Positions 28,637-37,820 of a stretch of DNA of 38,538 nt are shown piece by piece. Origin of the DNA: Fusobacteriaceae bacterium. GTDB lineage: Bacteria; Fusobacteriota; Fusobacteriia; Fusobacteriales; Fusobacteriaceae. The stretch is from the NCBI GenBank assembly GCA_031272945.1, contig JAISST010000007.1, positions 1 through 38,538 of the forward strand, in the 5' to 3' direction. Every line of letters starts with the position of its first letter. Within the stretch, counting starts at the first letter, position 1. The notes below the pieces were generated by a model, which was given only the letters and a program-made list of their open reading frames with translations, did no database searches and was not told the DNA's origin. Position numbers and translations under genes: made by a program.

Positions 28637-30587
28637 TTTCCTGTCCCATGAAAAAATGAACCCTACGATCCAGGATCTCATTGACAAACTGGAACTGGAG
28701 GTTTTGAATCCCGGCGATCCCGCGAGGCAGATAGAACGTCCCAACATCTACCAGATCGGCTATGAATTGACGGGTTTTTTTAGTTACAGCGGAGAAGATC
28801 TGGAGCAGAGCGTTCAGGTCTGCGGCAGAAAAGAACTGATGTATATGCGCACGCTGTCGGAGCAGGTGCTGATCGCCCTTCTGACGAAGTATTTCTCTTA
28901 TCGCTTCCCGGCCCTGGTGATCACCTGGGACGACGAAGCCATGGAGCGCATCCTCGTTCGCTTGGCGACAATCCACAACGTAACGCTTCTCAAAAGCAAA
29001 AAGGACACGCCGGTTACAATCCGGGAACTGAAATTCTTTTTGCAGAAAAATTTTGTGGAGGAAATGATCCTGCCGGGGTACACATTCCTTGAAATCTACG
29101 GAATCGGCGTTTTGATCACAGGCTATGAGGACGCCAAGATCGGCGTCGCCATCGAACTTCTGGACCGGGGTCACCGGATCATCACCGACGACAATGTCCT
29201 GATCCGGCGTCTGGCGGAAAACTATCTCGAGGGCTGCAATCGCCTCGACAAAAGCGTCGAAGACAGCCACTTCTTTCTGCAAAACCAAAAAGACGGCACG
29301 AAAATCGATGTGACGACCCAATACGGCATCAAATCCACCCGGGCCAAGAAAAAAATTGATCTGCTGATTGTCTTGGAGGAATGGAATGAGAAAGAGTTTT
29401 ACGATCGACTGGGTCTCGATGAAATCTACGCGGAATTTTTGGGGGAAAGGGTTCCCAAAATCGTATTGCCGGTCCGTAAAGGACGAAACCTTGCCGTGAT
29501 TCTCGAAGCGGCGGCAATGAATTCGCGGCTCAAAATAATCGGGGAGAATTCCGCCGAGATCTTCGTAGCCGAAACGAAAAAAATCATCGAGGAAAATAAA
29601 AAAATGCAAGGGGATAAAGATATGGACAAAAAGCGAATCGGCGTGCTGGCATTGAAAAATCAGTTCGGCCTCAAGGTCATCACCGGTGAAAAAGCGCTGG
29701 AGACAACCCAGGTGACGACGGTTTCCATCCACCGTCCGGCCCTGGCCCTCTCGGGTTTTTTCGATATCTATGAGGATCCGGAAAACATTTGCATCCAGAT
29801 CTTTTCCAATGACGAATTTCGCTACCTCAACGGACTTCCCGGAGAAAGACGCAATGAGATTCTGGAAAAATACCTGAGTTACCCCTTTCCCATGCTGGTA
29901 ACCACGGTCGATACGGAAGTTCCCTCCTGGTTTCTGGAGCTCGTCCGGAAAAGGGGCCTGATTTTATGCAAAAGTCCCTATAAAAAGGTTTCCCAGGTGA
30001 TCGCCAATTTCAACGGTTATCTCGAAACAGCCTTCAATCCCACGTTATCCGTTCACGGGGTTTTTCTGGAGCTCTACGGTTTCGGAGTCCTGATCATCGG
30101 AAAAAGTCAGATCGGGAAAAGTGAAACGGCGCTGGAGCTCATTCACCGGGGGCATCGGCTCGTCGCCGACGACTTTGTCAAATTTTCCCGCGACACCGGC
30201 GGCGCAGTCGTCGGAAGAGCGGCGCGGCTGCCTTATTTTATGGAAGTCCGGGGTCTGGGGGTCATTGACATCAAGGCTCTCTACGGTCTGGGCGCCGTCC
30301 GGCTCAACAAGAGGCTGGATTTTGTGATTGAAATGCGCGAACAGAAGACCGAGGACTACCTGACCTCCCTCCATTATGAAAGCGGCGCCTATGAAATTCT
30401 GAACAAGAACATCCCCAAAATTGTGCTGTACATGTCTTCGGGAAGGAACGCGGCGGCCATGGTGGAAATCGCGGTCATGAACCGGATGGCCAGAGCGCTG
30501 GGGCATGATCCCGATAAACTGTACCGGGAAGGGTTGAAAAAACTCACCGACGAAGAAAGAAAACTGATAGAGGAGAATCCCAGATAA
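28629..30587 (+). CDS. Tandem HPr kinase/phosphorylase-like protein (two HprK copies in one ORF)
   Basis: Two successive HprK-like units: FLEIYGIGVLITGYEDAKIGVAIELLDRGHRIITDD...YDRLGL...VPKIVLPVRKGRNLAVILEAAAMN and SVHGVFLELYGFGVLIIGKSQIGKSETALELIHRGHRLVADD...FMEVRGLGVIDIKALYGLGAVR. TTG start with AAGGAAGG upstream; ATG 28656 alternative. Confidence 0.88.
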   Translation: MSNFLSHEKMNPTIQDLIDKLELEVLNPGDPARQIERPNIYQIGYELTGFFSYSGEDLEQSVQVCGRKELMYMRTLSEQVLIALLTKYFSYRFPALVITWDDEAMERILVRLATIHNVTLLKSKKDTPVTIRELKFFLQKNFVEEMILPGYTFLEIYGIGVLITGYEDAKIGVAIELLDRGHRIITDDNVLIRRLAENYLEGCNRLDKSVEDSHFFLQNQKDGTKIDVTTQYGIKSTRAKKKIDLLIVLEEWNEKEFYDRLGLDEIYAEFLGERVPKIVLPVRKGRNLAVILEAAAMNSRLKIIGENSAEIFVAETKKIIEENKKMQGDKDMDKKRIGVLALKNQFGLKVITGEKALETTQVTTVSIHRPALALSGFFDIYEDPENICIQIFSNDEFRYLNGLPGERRNEILEKYLSYPFPMLVTTVDTEVPSWFLELVRKRGLILCKSPYKKVSQVIANFNGYLETAFNPTLSVHGVFLELYGFGVLIIGKSQIGKSETALELIHRGHRLVADDFVKFSRDTGGAVVGRAARLPYFMEVRGLGVIDIKALYGLGAVRLNKRLDFVIEMREQKTEDYLTSLHYESGAYEILNKNIPKIVLYMSSGRNAAAMVEIAVMNRMARALGHDPDKLYREGLKKLTDEERKLIEENPR

Positions 30588-30589
30588 CC

Positions 30590-31576
30590 ATGACGGCAAG
30601 CTTGAAAGAAATAACGGAAAAATTGAAGCAAGGCGGGCGCATGATCCTGACGACCCATGTCAATCCCGATGGCGACGCCATCGGCGCAACCCTCGGCCTC
30701 TATCACGGGCTAAAAAAACTCGTCCCCGACGGAAGAATCCAAAGCCTGCGGATCGTGCTCCAGGACAAGGCCCCGGATACCACGAGATTTCTGGACGGTT
30801 TTGACCGCATTGAGCAATATCGGGAGGAAGAGCGCTATCCCTGTGATATCCTGGTCTGCCTGGACAGCGCCGATCTCAAACGCTGCGGGAAAACGGCGGC
30901 CCTTGCCGAAAACACTTATGTCGTCAACATCGACCACCATATCACGAACCCGGGTTATGGCCGCTTGAACTATGTGAGAGATATCTCCTCCACAAGCGAA
31001 ATCATCTATGACTTGCTGAAAGACGCCGGTATCTCCGTGGATGTCGCCGTCGGCGAATGTCTATACACCGGTCTTGTGAATGATACGGGCAATTTTTCTC
31101 ACGATAATGTGAGCCCAGCCACCTTCGCCATGGCTGCGGACCTGATCGGAGCAGGCGTCGACAACGCCAGGGTCATCCGGGAATTTTTGCAGAAAAAATC
31201 CTGGGGCGCCGTCAAGCTCATCGGCGAAGCCATGTTTCGCATGGCGTATTTTCCGGAGGAGCGTCTTGCGTTTTTTTCGCTGTCCTATGAAGAAATGCGG
31301 CGCTTGAACGGGAGAAAAGAAGATACCGAGAGTATCGTCGAGCGTCTGATCGAATATGAGGAAGCGTTGACGGCTCTTTTCCTGCGGGAAGAGGAAGACG
31401 GAAGCATAAAAGGAAGCTTGCGTACGAAAAGCGTCGCCTGCGATCTTTCCAAAATCGCCGTTTCTTTCGGCGGCGGGGGTCATAAAAAGGCGGCCGGATT
31501 TTCTTCCAAGCTCAAAGCCGGAGAGATTCTGAAAAAAATCCGGAAAATTTTACGGGAAATTGAAAATTATAGTTGA
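30590..31576 (+). CDS. nrnA: DHH/DHHA1 phosphoesterase, NrnA-like (nanoRNase/pAp phosphatase)
   Basis: TTHVNPDGDAIGATLGL, NIDHHITNPGYGRLNYV, VNDTGNFSHDN, SFGGGGHKKAAGF. Confidence 0.88.
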   Translation: MTASLKEITEKLKQGGRMILTTHVNPDGDAIGATLGLYHGLKKLVPDGRIQSLRIVLQDKAPDTTRFLDGFDRIEQYREEERYPCDILVCLDSADLKRCGKTAALAENTYVVNIDHHITNPGYGRLNYVRDISSTSEIIYDLLKDAGISVDVAVGECLYTGLVNDTGNFSHDNVSPATFAMAADLIGAGVDNARVIREFLQKKSWGAVKLIGEAMFRMAYFPEERLAFFSLSYEEMRRLNGRKEDTESIVERLIEYEEALTALFLREEEDGSIKGSLRTKSVACDLSKIAVSFGGGGHKKAAGFSSKLKAGEILKKIRKILREIENYS

Positions 31577-31601
31577 AAAAAATCCGGAAAAAGATTATGA
31601 T
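31573..31601 (+). promoter_or_regulatory. Putative sigma70 promoter upstream of sepF-like gene
   Basis: TTGAAA - 17 nt - TATGAT. Confidence 0.55.
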
Positions 31602-31650
31602 TATAAGAGAGAACGGTTCAGGTTTTCAGATTATCGTATGGAGGTAAGGG

Positions 31651-31923
31651 ATGGAGATAGTTTTTATCAAACCCAACGGAGTGGAAGATTGCGGAAAGTG
31701 TATTTCAGTCATCAAGGACAACAAAATCCTGCACATCAATTTGTCTGACGTGGGAAACGACAATGCCCGACGGATCATTCATTACCTGAGCGGCGCCATG
31801 TTTATGCAGGACGGGATCCTCTATTCCCCGGCGGACAAAATCTTCTGCACAATTCCCAAAGGCGTCAAATATTCTTCTCTGTCGCCGGAAGACGACGAAC
31901 CGGAAATCACGATAGACCGATAA
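31651..31923 (+). CDS. sepF: SepF-like cell division protein, minimal (90 aa)
   Basis: KILHINLSDVGNDNARRIIHYLSGAMFMQDGILYSPADKIFCTIPKGVKY matches the SepF core pattern; RBS GGAGGT. Confidence 0.78.
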   Translation: MEIVFIKPNGVEDCGKCISVIKDNKILHINLSDVGNDNARRIIHYLSGAMFMQDGILYSPADKIFCTIPKGVKYSSLSPEDDEPEITIDR

Positions 31924-31944
31924 CAGCCCCTTTGCCAAAATGAT

Positions 31945-31963
31945 GCCCCGCCAGTGACGGGGC
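31945..31963 (+). terminator. Possible terminator/hairpin after sepF
   Basis: GCCCCG-CCAGTGA-CGGGGC followed by a weak T-rich run. Confidence 0.45.
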
Positions 31964-31984
31964 TTATCTTTGCGGGAGATTTTT

Positions 31985-33193
31985 ATGGAAATAAAAGAAG
32001 TCAATGAGAACAGAAATATCCGGGAAATCAAAGCCCGGCAGGTTGAAATGGAGATCGCCAAGAGAAAAAAAATCCGCATCCGCGTGATTCTAGCGGTGAT
32101 TGTGATCCTGGTGGCCGTGAGTATCATCAACATGTACAGCACAAACATCCTCGATGAAAAATTCAAAGGAATCATGCAAAAGCACGTGATATTCCTCCTC
32201 GGCGCCGTTTCCGTCTCCGCCGTCTGTTCCAATATCCCCTACCGTCTGCTGGACAGCAAACGGTTCAGTCTGCTGATCCTTTTGGGCTCCGTCTTTGCCC
32301 TTTTTTTCATGTTGGCGGGTGGAAAGCTGCTGCCCGGTCTCATTCCCAACGTGAAAGGCACAAAGGGTTGGATCAAACTGGGACCCTTGGGTTTGCAACC
32401 TGCGGAATTCCTGAAACTTCCCTTTATTATTCTCATCGCCCATCATCTGGCCGCCTGTGAAAGAAAAAACATCCGGAATTTGGGAATCGTGGCCAATGTT
32501 TTTCCGGTTTTCGCCATATTTGCCCTGTTGATTTTCTTGCAGAACGACACCGGGACTTGCATCCATTACGCCTTGATTTGGGGCTTCATGCTGCTTTTCG
32601 CCAACATCGATCTGAAATATATCGCCTATGCCACAATCTTTATTGTTTGCGGGATTGGGGGACTGATCTCCTATGTTCTGGGCCAGAGCGGAGACGGCCT
32701 CAGCGGATACAAACTCAAGCGAATCCGGTTTTTTATCACGGGCCTTATGACCGGACAATACGACAGGGAAATCGGCTACCAGGTAGGGCAGTCCATCCTC
32801 GCTTTCGGAAACGGCGGTTGGAAAGGGCGCGGTTACTTCAACGGGACGCAAAAATACGGCTATTTGCCTGAGGTCCGCACCGATTTCATCCTGGCGACGA
32901 TCGGAGAGGAATTCGGGTTTATCGGGCTTCTGATGGTCTTTATCCTGTTTTTCCTGCTTTTCAATGTCACGCGCAGCACGGCCATGGATCTGGACAATCC
33001 TTTCGGGAAATATCTCGCGGTAGGGATCGGCGGTTTTATCATCTCCCAGATGTTTATCAACCTCTTTGTGGTCATCGGGCTCATGCCGGTCATGGGGGTC
33101 CCCATGCCCATACTCAGCAGCGGTGGCACTTCGATTTTCACGATATTTTTGAGTCTCGCCATTATCACAAACATGAATTTCAATAATAATTAA
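31985..33193 (+). CDS. FtsW/RodA/SpoVE family SEDS protein, RodA-like
   Basis: [83 protein letters not shown] 31985 preceded by GGGAG. Confidence 0.92.
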   Translation: MEIKEVNENRNIREIKARQVEMEIAKRKKIRIRVILAVIVILVAVSIINMYSTNILDEKFKGIMQKHVIFLLGAVSVSAVCSNIPYRLLDSKRFSLLILLGSVFALFFMLAGGKLLPGLIPNVKGTKGWIKLGPLGLQPAEFLKLPFIILIAHHLAACERKNIRNLGIVANVFPVFAIFALLIFLQNDTGTCIHYALIWGFMLLFANIDLKYIAYATIFIVCGIGGLISYVLGQSGDGLSGYKLKRIRFFITGLMTGQYDREIGYQVGQSILAFGNGGWKGRGYFNGTQKYGYLPEVRTDFILATIGEEFGFIGLLMVFILFFLLFNVTRSTAMDLDNPFGKYLAVGIGGFIISQMFINLFVVIGLMPVMGVPMPILSSGGTSIFTIFLSLAIITNMNFNNN

Positions 33194-33216
33194 TTATCTC
33201 AATGGAGGAATATATA

Positions 33217-34608
33217 ATGAAAGACAGCAGTGTAAAAGAGATCTTCAGACAAAGCGGGGCGTACCTCGGAAAGGAGGTCAAGCTTTCCGGCTGGGTCAAG
33301 AAAATCAGGGTTTCCAAGAACTTGTGTTTTATCGAGCTTTCCGACGGAAGTTTTTTCAAGGGAATCCAGATCGTCTGCGACGCATCGCTCCCCAATTTTG
33401 ACGAAGTGTCGCGCCTTTCGATCATTTCTTCGATCGTCGTGACGGGACCCGTCGTGGAATCACAGGGGGCGGGACAGGATGTGGAGGTCCACGCCGCCGC
33501 CGTGGAGGTTTGCCAGAAGGCCGATCTCGATTATCCTCTGCAAAACAAGCGTCATTCCTTTGAATTCTTGCGGACCATGGCCCATCTGAGGCCCAGGACC
33601 AATACGTTTACGGCCGTATTTCGGGTGCGTTCCGTCGTGGCCTACGCCATCCACAAATTTTTCCAGGAACGGGGCTTTGTCTATGTGCATACGCCGATTA
33701 TTACGGGATCCGACGCCGAAGGGGCCGGAGAGATGTTCCGGGTCACGACCCTCGATCTCGCCAATGTACCGAAAAATCCCGACGGGACCGTGAACACCAA
33801 AGAGGACTTTTTCGGAAAAGAGACAAATCTTACGGTCTCGGGCCAGCTCAATGTGGAAACCTTCTGCGCCGCCTTCCGCAACGTCTATACCTTCGGGCCC
33901 ACGTTCCGGGCGGAAAACTCCAACACGGCCAGACACGCGTCGGAATTCTGGATGATCGAACCCGAACTGGCCTTCGCCGACCTCGAGGCCAATATGGAGA
34001 CCGCCGAGAGCATGGTCAAGTTTATTATTCAATATGTCAAGGACAACTGCCCCGAGGAACTGGCGTTTTTTGACCAGTGGATCGAAAAGGGCCTGATCGC
34101 CAAGCTCGACAATGTTCTGCACAGCGAATTCGCAAGGCTTTCCTATACGGAAGCCATTGAGGTGTTGAAAAAATCCGGCCGGAAGTTCGAATATCCTGTG
34201 GAGTGGGGAATTGATCTCCAGAGCGAGCATGAGCGCTATCTGGCCGAAGAGCATTTTAAAAAGCCGGTATTTTTGATCAATTATCCCAAGGACATCAAGG
34301 CCTTTTACATGAAGCTCAATCCCGACGGAAAGACCGTCCGGGCCATGGATCTGCTGGCCCCCGGCATAGGCGAAATCATCGGCGGCTCCCAGCGTGAGGA
34401 CAATTATGATTTACTCTTGAAGCGCATCGAGGACGACGGCATGAAAAAAGAGGACTACGGTTTCTATCTCGACCTGAGAAAATACGGGTCTTTTCCGCAT
34501 TCTGGCTACGGTCTCGGCTTTGAGCGGATTCTGATGTACATTACGGGCATGCAGAACATCCGGGACGTGATCCCCTTCCCGAGAACGCCCAAAAACGCGG
34601 ACTATTGA
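33217..34608 (+). CDS. asnS: Asparaginyl-tRNA synthetase
   Basis: OB-fold [91 protein letters not shown] 33217 is 8 nt from GGAGG. Confidence 0.96.
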   Translation: MKDSSVKEIFRQSGAYLGKEVKLSGWVKKIRVSKNLCFIELSDGSFFKGIQIVCDASLPNFDEVSRLSIISSIVVTGPVVESQGAGQDVEVHAAAVEVCQKADLDYPLQNKRHSFEFLRTMAHLRPRTNTFTAVFRVRSVVAYAIHKFFQERGFVYVHTPIITGSDAEGAGEMFRVTTLDLANVPKNPDGTVNTKEDFFGKETNLTVSGQLNVETFCAAFRNVYTFGPTFRAENSNTARHASEFWMIEPELAFADLEANMETAESMVKFIIQYVKDNCPEELAFFDQWIEKGLIAKLDNVLHSEFARLSYTEAIEVLKKSGRKFEYPVEWGIDLQSEHERYLAEEHFKKPVFLINYPKDIKAFYMKLNPDGKTVRAMDLLAPGIGEIIGGSQREDNYDLLLKRIEDDGMKKEDYGFYLDLRKYGSFPHSGYGLGFERILMYITGMQNIRDVIPFPRTPKNADY

Positions 34609-34628
34609 TGAAAAGGAGGTTGCCTGTC

Positions 34629-35357
34629 ATGAAAAAAAAATTCTGGAAAACCGTCTTCCTTGCGGCCGCGCTTCTTCTTTCCCCGCCTCCTTTGTTTTCA
34701 AAGGGGGCGAAAGCTCCGCAAGACATCCTCAAAGGACGGATCATCTGTATTGATCCCGGTCACGGACTGACCAAAAAAAAATACAATGAGAAAATCGCGC
34801 CGACATCTACGAAAACGAAACCGGCTTTCGTATCGGGTACAAGGGGCGCCAAATACACGGAAGAACAGCTTGTGCTGATTGTGGGGAAAAAATTGCAGAC
34901 CCGACTGCAGGAATTAGGGGCCACGGTCCTGATGACCAGGGAGACCCATGAAGCGGAACGAAGCAATATCGAACGAGCGGTATTGGCCAACGAAGCCGGG
35001 GCGGACATGGCCGTCCGTCTCCACGCCGACGCGGGTCCCACAAAGGCAGTGAGCGGCATGCACATGCTCGTACCCTCTTCCGAGTATGTAAAAACGCCGG
35101 GCGTGGTGGCCGAAAGCAAAAAGCTCGCCCAACTCGTCCTCAAAAACTGTGTCGCTGAAACGGGGGCAAAAAACAGAGGCGTCATGGAACGTTCGGATAT
35201 GACAGGGCTCAACTGGTCCACGGTTCCCGTGATCCTGCTGGAGATGGGATTCATGACAAACGCGCAGGAAGATGCGCTCTTATCCACAGACGCCTATCAG
35301 GAGAAGATCGTGAACGGAATCGTCCGTGGTATTCTCGAATACTACGGCGTAAAATAA
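34629..35357 (+). CDS. Exported N-acetylmuramoyl-L-alanine amidase
   Basis: Signal peptide plus RIICIDPGHGLTKKKYN, LGATVLMTRETHEAERSNIERAVLANEAGADMAVRLHADAG, PVILLEMGFMTNAQED; RBS aaaggagg. Confidence 0.92.
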   Translation: MKKKFWKTVFLAAALLLSPPPLFSKGAKAPQDILKGRIICIDPGHGLTKKKYNEKIAPTSTKTKPAFVSGTRGAKYTEEQLVLIVGKKLQTRLQELGATVLMTRETHEAERSNIERAVLANEAGADMAVRLHADAGPTKAVSGMHMLVPSSEYVKTPGVVAESKKLAQLVLKNCVAETGAKNRGVMERSDMTGLNWSTVPVILLEMGFMTNAQEDALLSTDAYQEKIVNGIVRGILEYYGVK

Positions 35358-35389
35358 ACAAATTAAACAAAAGAAACACGGGGGTTAAC

Positions 35390-36085
35390 ATGCCAAATGA
35401 GGTTTTCTGGTTTTTGATGTTGTTCGCGAATTTCGCGGCCATCATGCTGATTTATTATTTTTTCGGTCTGACCGGGCTTTACTGCTGGATTCCCATTTCC
35501 ACCATCCTGGCCAACATCCAGGTCACCATGTTGGTGGACCTGTTCGGTTTTACCACGACGCTGGGAAATATCCTCTATGCGGGAAGTTTCCTTGTGACGG
35601 ACATTCTCTCGGAAAATTACGGGAAAAAAGAGGCCTTGCGGGCGGTAAAAATAGGATTTTTCGCGATGATCGCAACCACGGTCATCATGAAATGCGCCAT
35701 ATCCATGGCGCCTTCGACGACGGAAGGCGGCGGCATCTCCTTTGAAGGGGTCCGGAATATTTTTGAGTTTATGCCGAGGCTTTCGTTCGCTTCGCTGACG
35801 GCCTATCTGATCTCCCAGACCCATGACGTATGGTCTTATTTCAAGTGGCGCTCGATTTTTCCCGCCAAAAAACTGATGTTTATCCGGAATAACATGAGCA
35901 CTCTGGTCAGTCAGGCCATCGACAATGTGATTTTTACGGCCATCGCTTTCTGGGGAGTCTATCCTTTCGAGGTATTGGTACAGATTTTCTTTTCCACCTA
36001 CTTGCTGAAGTTTATCATTGCCCTTTGTGATACGCCTTTTTTGTATCTCGCGGATTTTATGAAGACAAAGGGCGTCGTGGAATAA
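35390..36085 (+). CDS. Queuosine precursor transporter family (YhhQ/VUT)
   Basis: Multi-TM; LYAGSFLVTDILSENYGKKEALRAVKIGFFAMI, LMFIRNNMSTLVSQAIDNVIFTAIAFWGVYPF. Confidence 0.88.
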   Translation: MPNEVFWFLMLFANFAAIMLIYYFFGLTGLYCWIPISTILANIQVTMLVDLFGFTTTLGNILYAGSFLVTDILSENYGKKEALRAVKIGFFAMIATTVIMKCAISMAPSTTEGGGISFEGVRNIFEFMPRLSFASLTAYLISQTHDVWSYFKWRSIFPAKKLMFIRNNMSTLVSQAIDNVIFTAIAFWGVYPFEVLVQIFFSTYLLKFIIALCDTPFLYLADFMKTKGVVE

Positions 36086-36111
36086 AAAACGGCTTGCCAT
36101 TGCGCAAGCCG
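36084..36111 (-). terminator. Rho-independent terminator for the minus-strand gene ending at 36154
   Basis: Minus-strand CGGCTTGC-GCAATG-GCAAGCCG-TTTTTT. Confidence 0.8.
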
Positions 36112-36153
36112 GAATTTAACGCTACAACCTGGATTCAAAAGGTCGGGAAAATT

Positions 36154-36849
36154 CTATTCCGTGGTTTTCCCGCCTTTTCTCTTTTTTTGCCAAACCCAGA
36201 AAACCCACAGGAGAATCAGCATCCCGCCGACCGCTTTGGAAAAAATCCCGGGGAACTTATCCGTGATCCCGGGTCGGTAAGCGGCGACATCATCAAAGCG
36301 CAAAGAATCCCGGATCGTTCTGATGTCGGGCAGGTATTCCACATAGGCCTTTTCTTCCAGATAGAAGGTGGCGTTCATGATGCGCTCTTTTCCGGGAATC
36401 ATGACAATGATCAGCAGAATCCCGTCGGCGCCCGGTTGGCCGATGATATTGTACATCGTAATTTTGTGATTCGCCTCGTCTATTTCGGTATCGGCATAGT
36501 GTTGGATTCCCGGGGTTCCCGCTTCTACGGCTTTTTCCCGGTCCTGCTCCTGTTTTTTCACAAGAGCCAGCAGTTTATTCCAAGTAAGGGTTCCCAAAAA
36601 TTGTGCCACATAGACCTTGGGATTGGCCGCAAGCGCGGGATTACCCGCCTCAAAGCCGGTCATATTGAGCACTTTGGAACCGAGAGGCATTTTTTCCAGA
36701 TCTTTCGCCAGCACGTCGTCGGGGATTTTCGTCCATCCCTCCGGAATCTCCAAAGAGTAGTCGGCGCCTTCATTGTGGTATAGTTCTCCGGAAAAGAGAG
36801 AAATTCCCGCAAATACCAGCAGGATCAAAATCATACATCGCTTCTTCAT
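36154..36849 (-). CDS. Hypothetical exported protein with C-terminal TM anchor
   Basis: Signal peptide MKKRCMILILLVFAGISLFSGELY, PsbP/DUF-like YSLEIPEGWTKIPDD, C-terminal TM GGMLILLWVFWVWQKKRK. Confidence 0.6.
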   Translation of the reverse strand: MKKRCMILILLVFAGISLFSGELYHNEGADYSLEIPEGWTKIPDDVLAKDLEKMPLGSKVLNMTGFEAGNPALAANPKVYVAQFLGTLTWNKLLALVKKQEQDREKAVEAGTPGIQHYADTEIDEANHKITMYNIIGQPGADGILLIIVMIPGKERIMNATFYLEEKAYVEYLPDIRTIRDSLRFDDVAAYRPGITDKFPGIFSKAVGGMLILLWVFWVWQKKRKGGKTTE

Positions 36850-36873
36850 GGCTTACTCCCGTATCTGTATTTT

Positions 36874-37785
36874 TTAAAAATTGTGGGACATGCCGACGCC
36901 TACGGAATGTCGGCGGTTCTTTTCTCCGAAAACCCCGTCGTATTGCACATAGAGGGCAAAATCCGGAGAGGTGTAACAGGCCACGGACACATGAACCGCG
37001 CCGGTATTCCGATCCGCCCCTTGCCGCGAGATCTTTCCGCCGAAAATAGAAACTTCCCCGCGATCTTCAAATTCATGCCGCCAGGTAAAATCCGCGCTCA
37101 GCAGAATACTTTCCGTCAAAAAGCTGTAAATTCCAAGGCCCGCTTCTCCCTCCGGCACGCGCTCCCGGGATTTCGGGACGCCGCCATAGGCGGATTTCCT
37201 GTAATCCGTATAGCTTACTCCCAAATGGGGATAAAAGGTCAGAAAATTGTCGCCCAACGCAAAATACCGTCCCATTTCCGCTCCGCCGAAAAAATTCCGG
37301 TCATGGATACGGGCAGAAGGGATTCCCGTTGCGTAAAGATTCTCCCTTGCCCAGACAGAGCCCGCCTGAGCAGAAAACTGCCAGACGCCGGGCGTATAAG
37401 CCGCAAACATCTGCAATCCGTGAGATCTTGTTTTCGTTTTGGCGGCATGCCCTTGGAAGCGCTCGGTCGTTTTGAGGTAGCCGTAGCCCATACCGAGACG
37501 CAAGTCCGGATTCTTGGGGAAATTGCTGATCGTACCCGCAAGCAGTCCCCGGGGATAAAAATACTCCACATATTGGTTGCTGCCGCTACGGCCTTGTTTC
37601 CCGGCCTTTTGCAGGATCACCTGCTCCCGTAACTGAAAACGGCCGCGGTCTTGCAGGATTTGCCGGTGGAACGCGCCGGCGGAATCATTCAGATGGATTT
37701 GGGCGGCCCAAAGGGAAAAAGGCGCTGTGCAAAGCGCCAATATCCAGCATGTTTTTTTCAGAAAGCCCCTGTGATTCTTCCGCAT
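36874..37785 (-). CDS. Stand-alone outer-membrane beta-barrel (autotransporter-barrel-like)
   Basis: Signal peptide, alternating aromatic strands, repertoire ending SVGVGMSHNF with C-terminal Phe; ATG 37785 preceded by GGGGGA. Confidence 0.65.
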   Translation of the reverse strand: MRKNHRGFLKKTCWILALCTAPFSLWAAQIHLNDSAGAFHRQILQDRGRFQLREQVILQKAGKQGRSGSNQYVEYFYPRGLLAGTISNFPKNPDLRLGMGYGYLKTTERFQGHAAKTKTRSHGLQMFAAYTPGVWQFSAQAGSVWARENLYATGIPSARIHDRNFFGGAEMGRYFALGDNFLTFYPHLGVSYTDYRKSAYGGVPKSRERVPEGEAGLGIYSFLTESILLSADFTWRHEFEDRGEVSIFGGKISRQGADRNTGAVHVSVACYTSPDFALYVQYDGVFGEKNRRHSVGVGMSHNF

Positions 37786-37820
37786 TTTTCCCCCGCACGC
37801 CATAGAGTATCCACAAAATC

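Noticed and set aside
28590-29732. 380-aa minus ORF opposite the tandem HprK gene
   Set aside because: Shadow of the HprK frame with no recognisable domain or RBS.
35358-35389. preQ1 riboswitch before the YhhQ-type gene
   Set aside because: The gap is only 32 nt, too short for a supported riboswitch.
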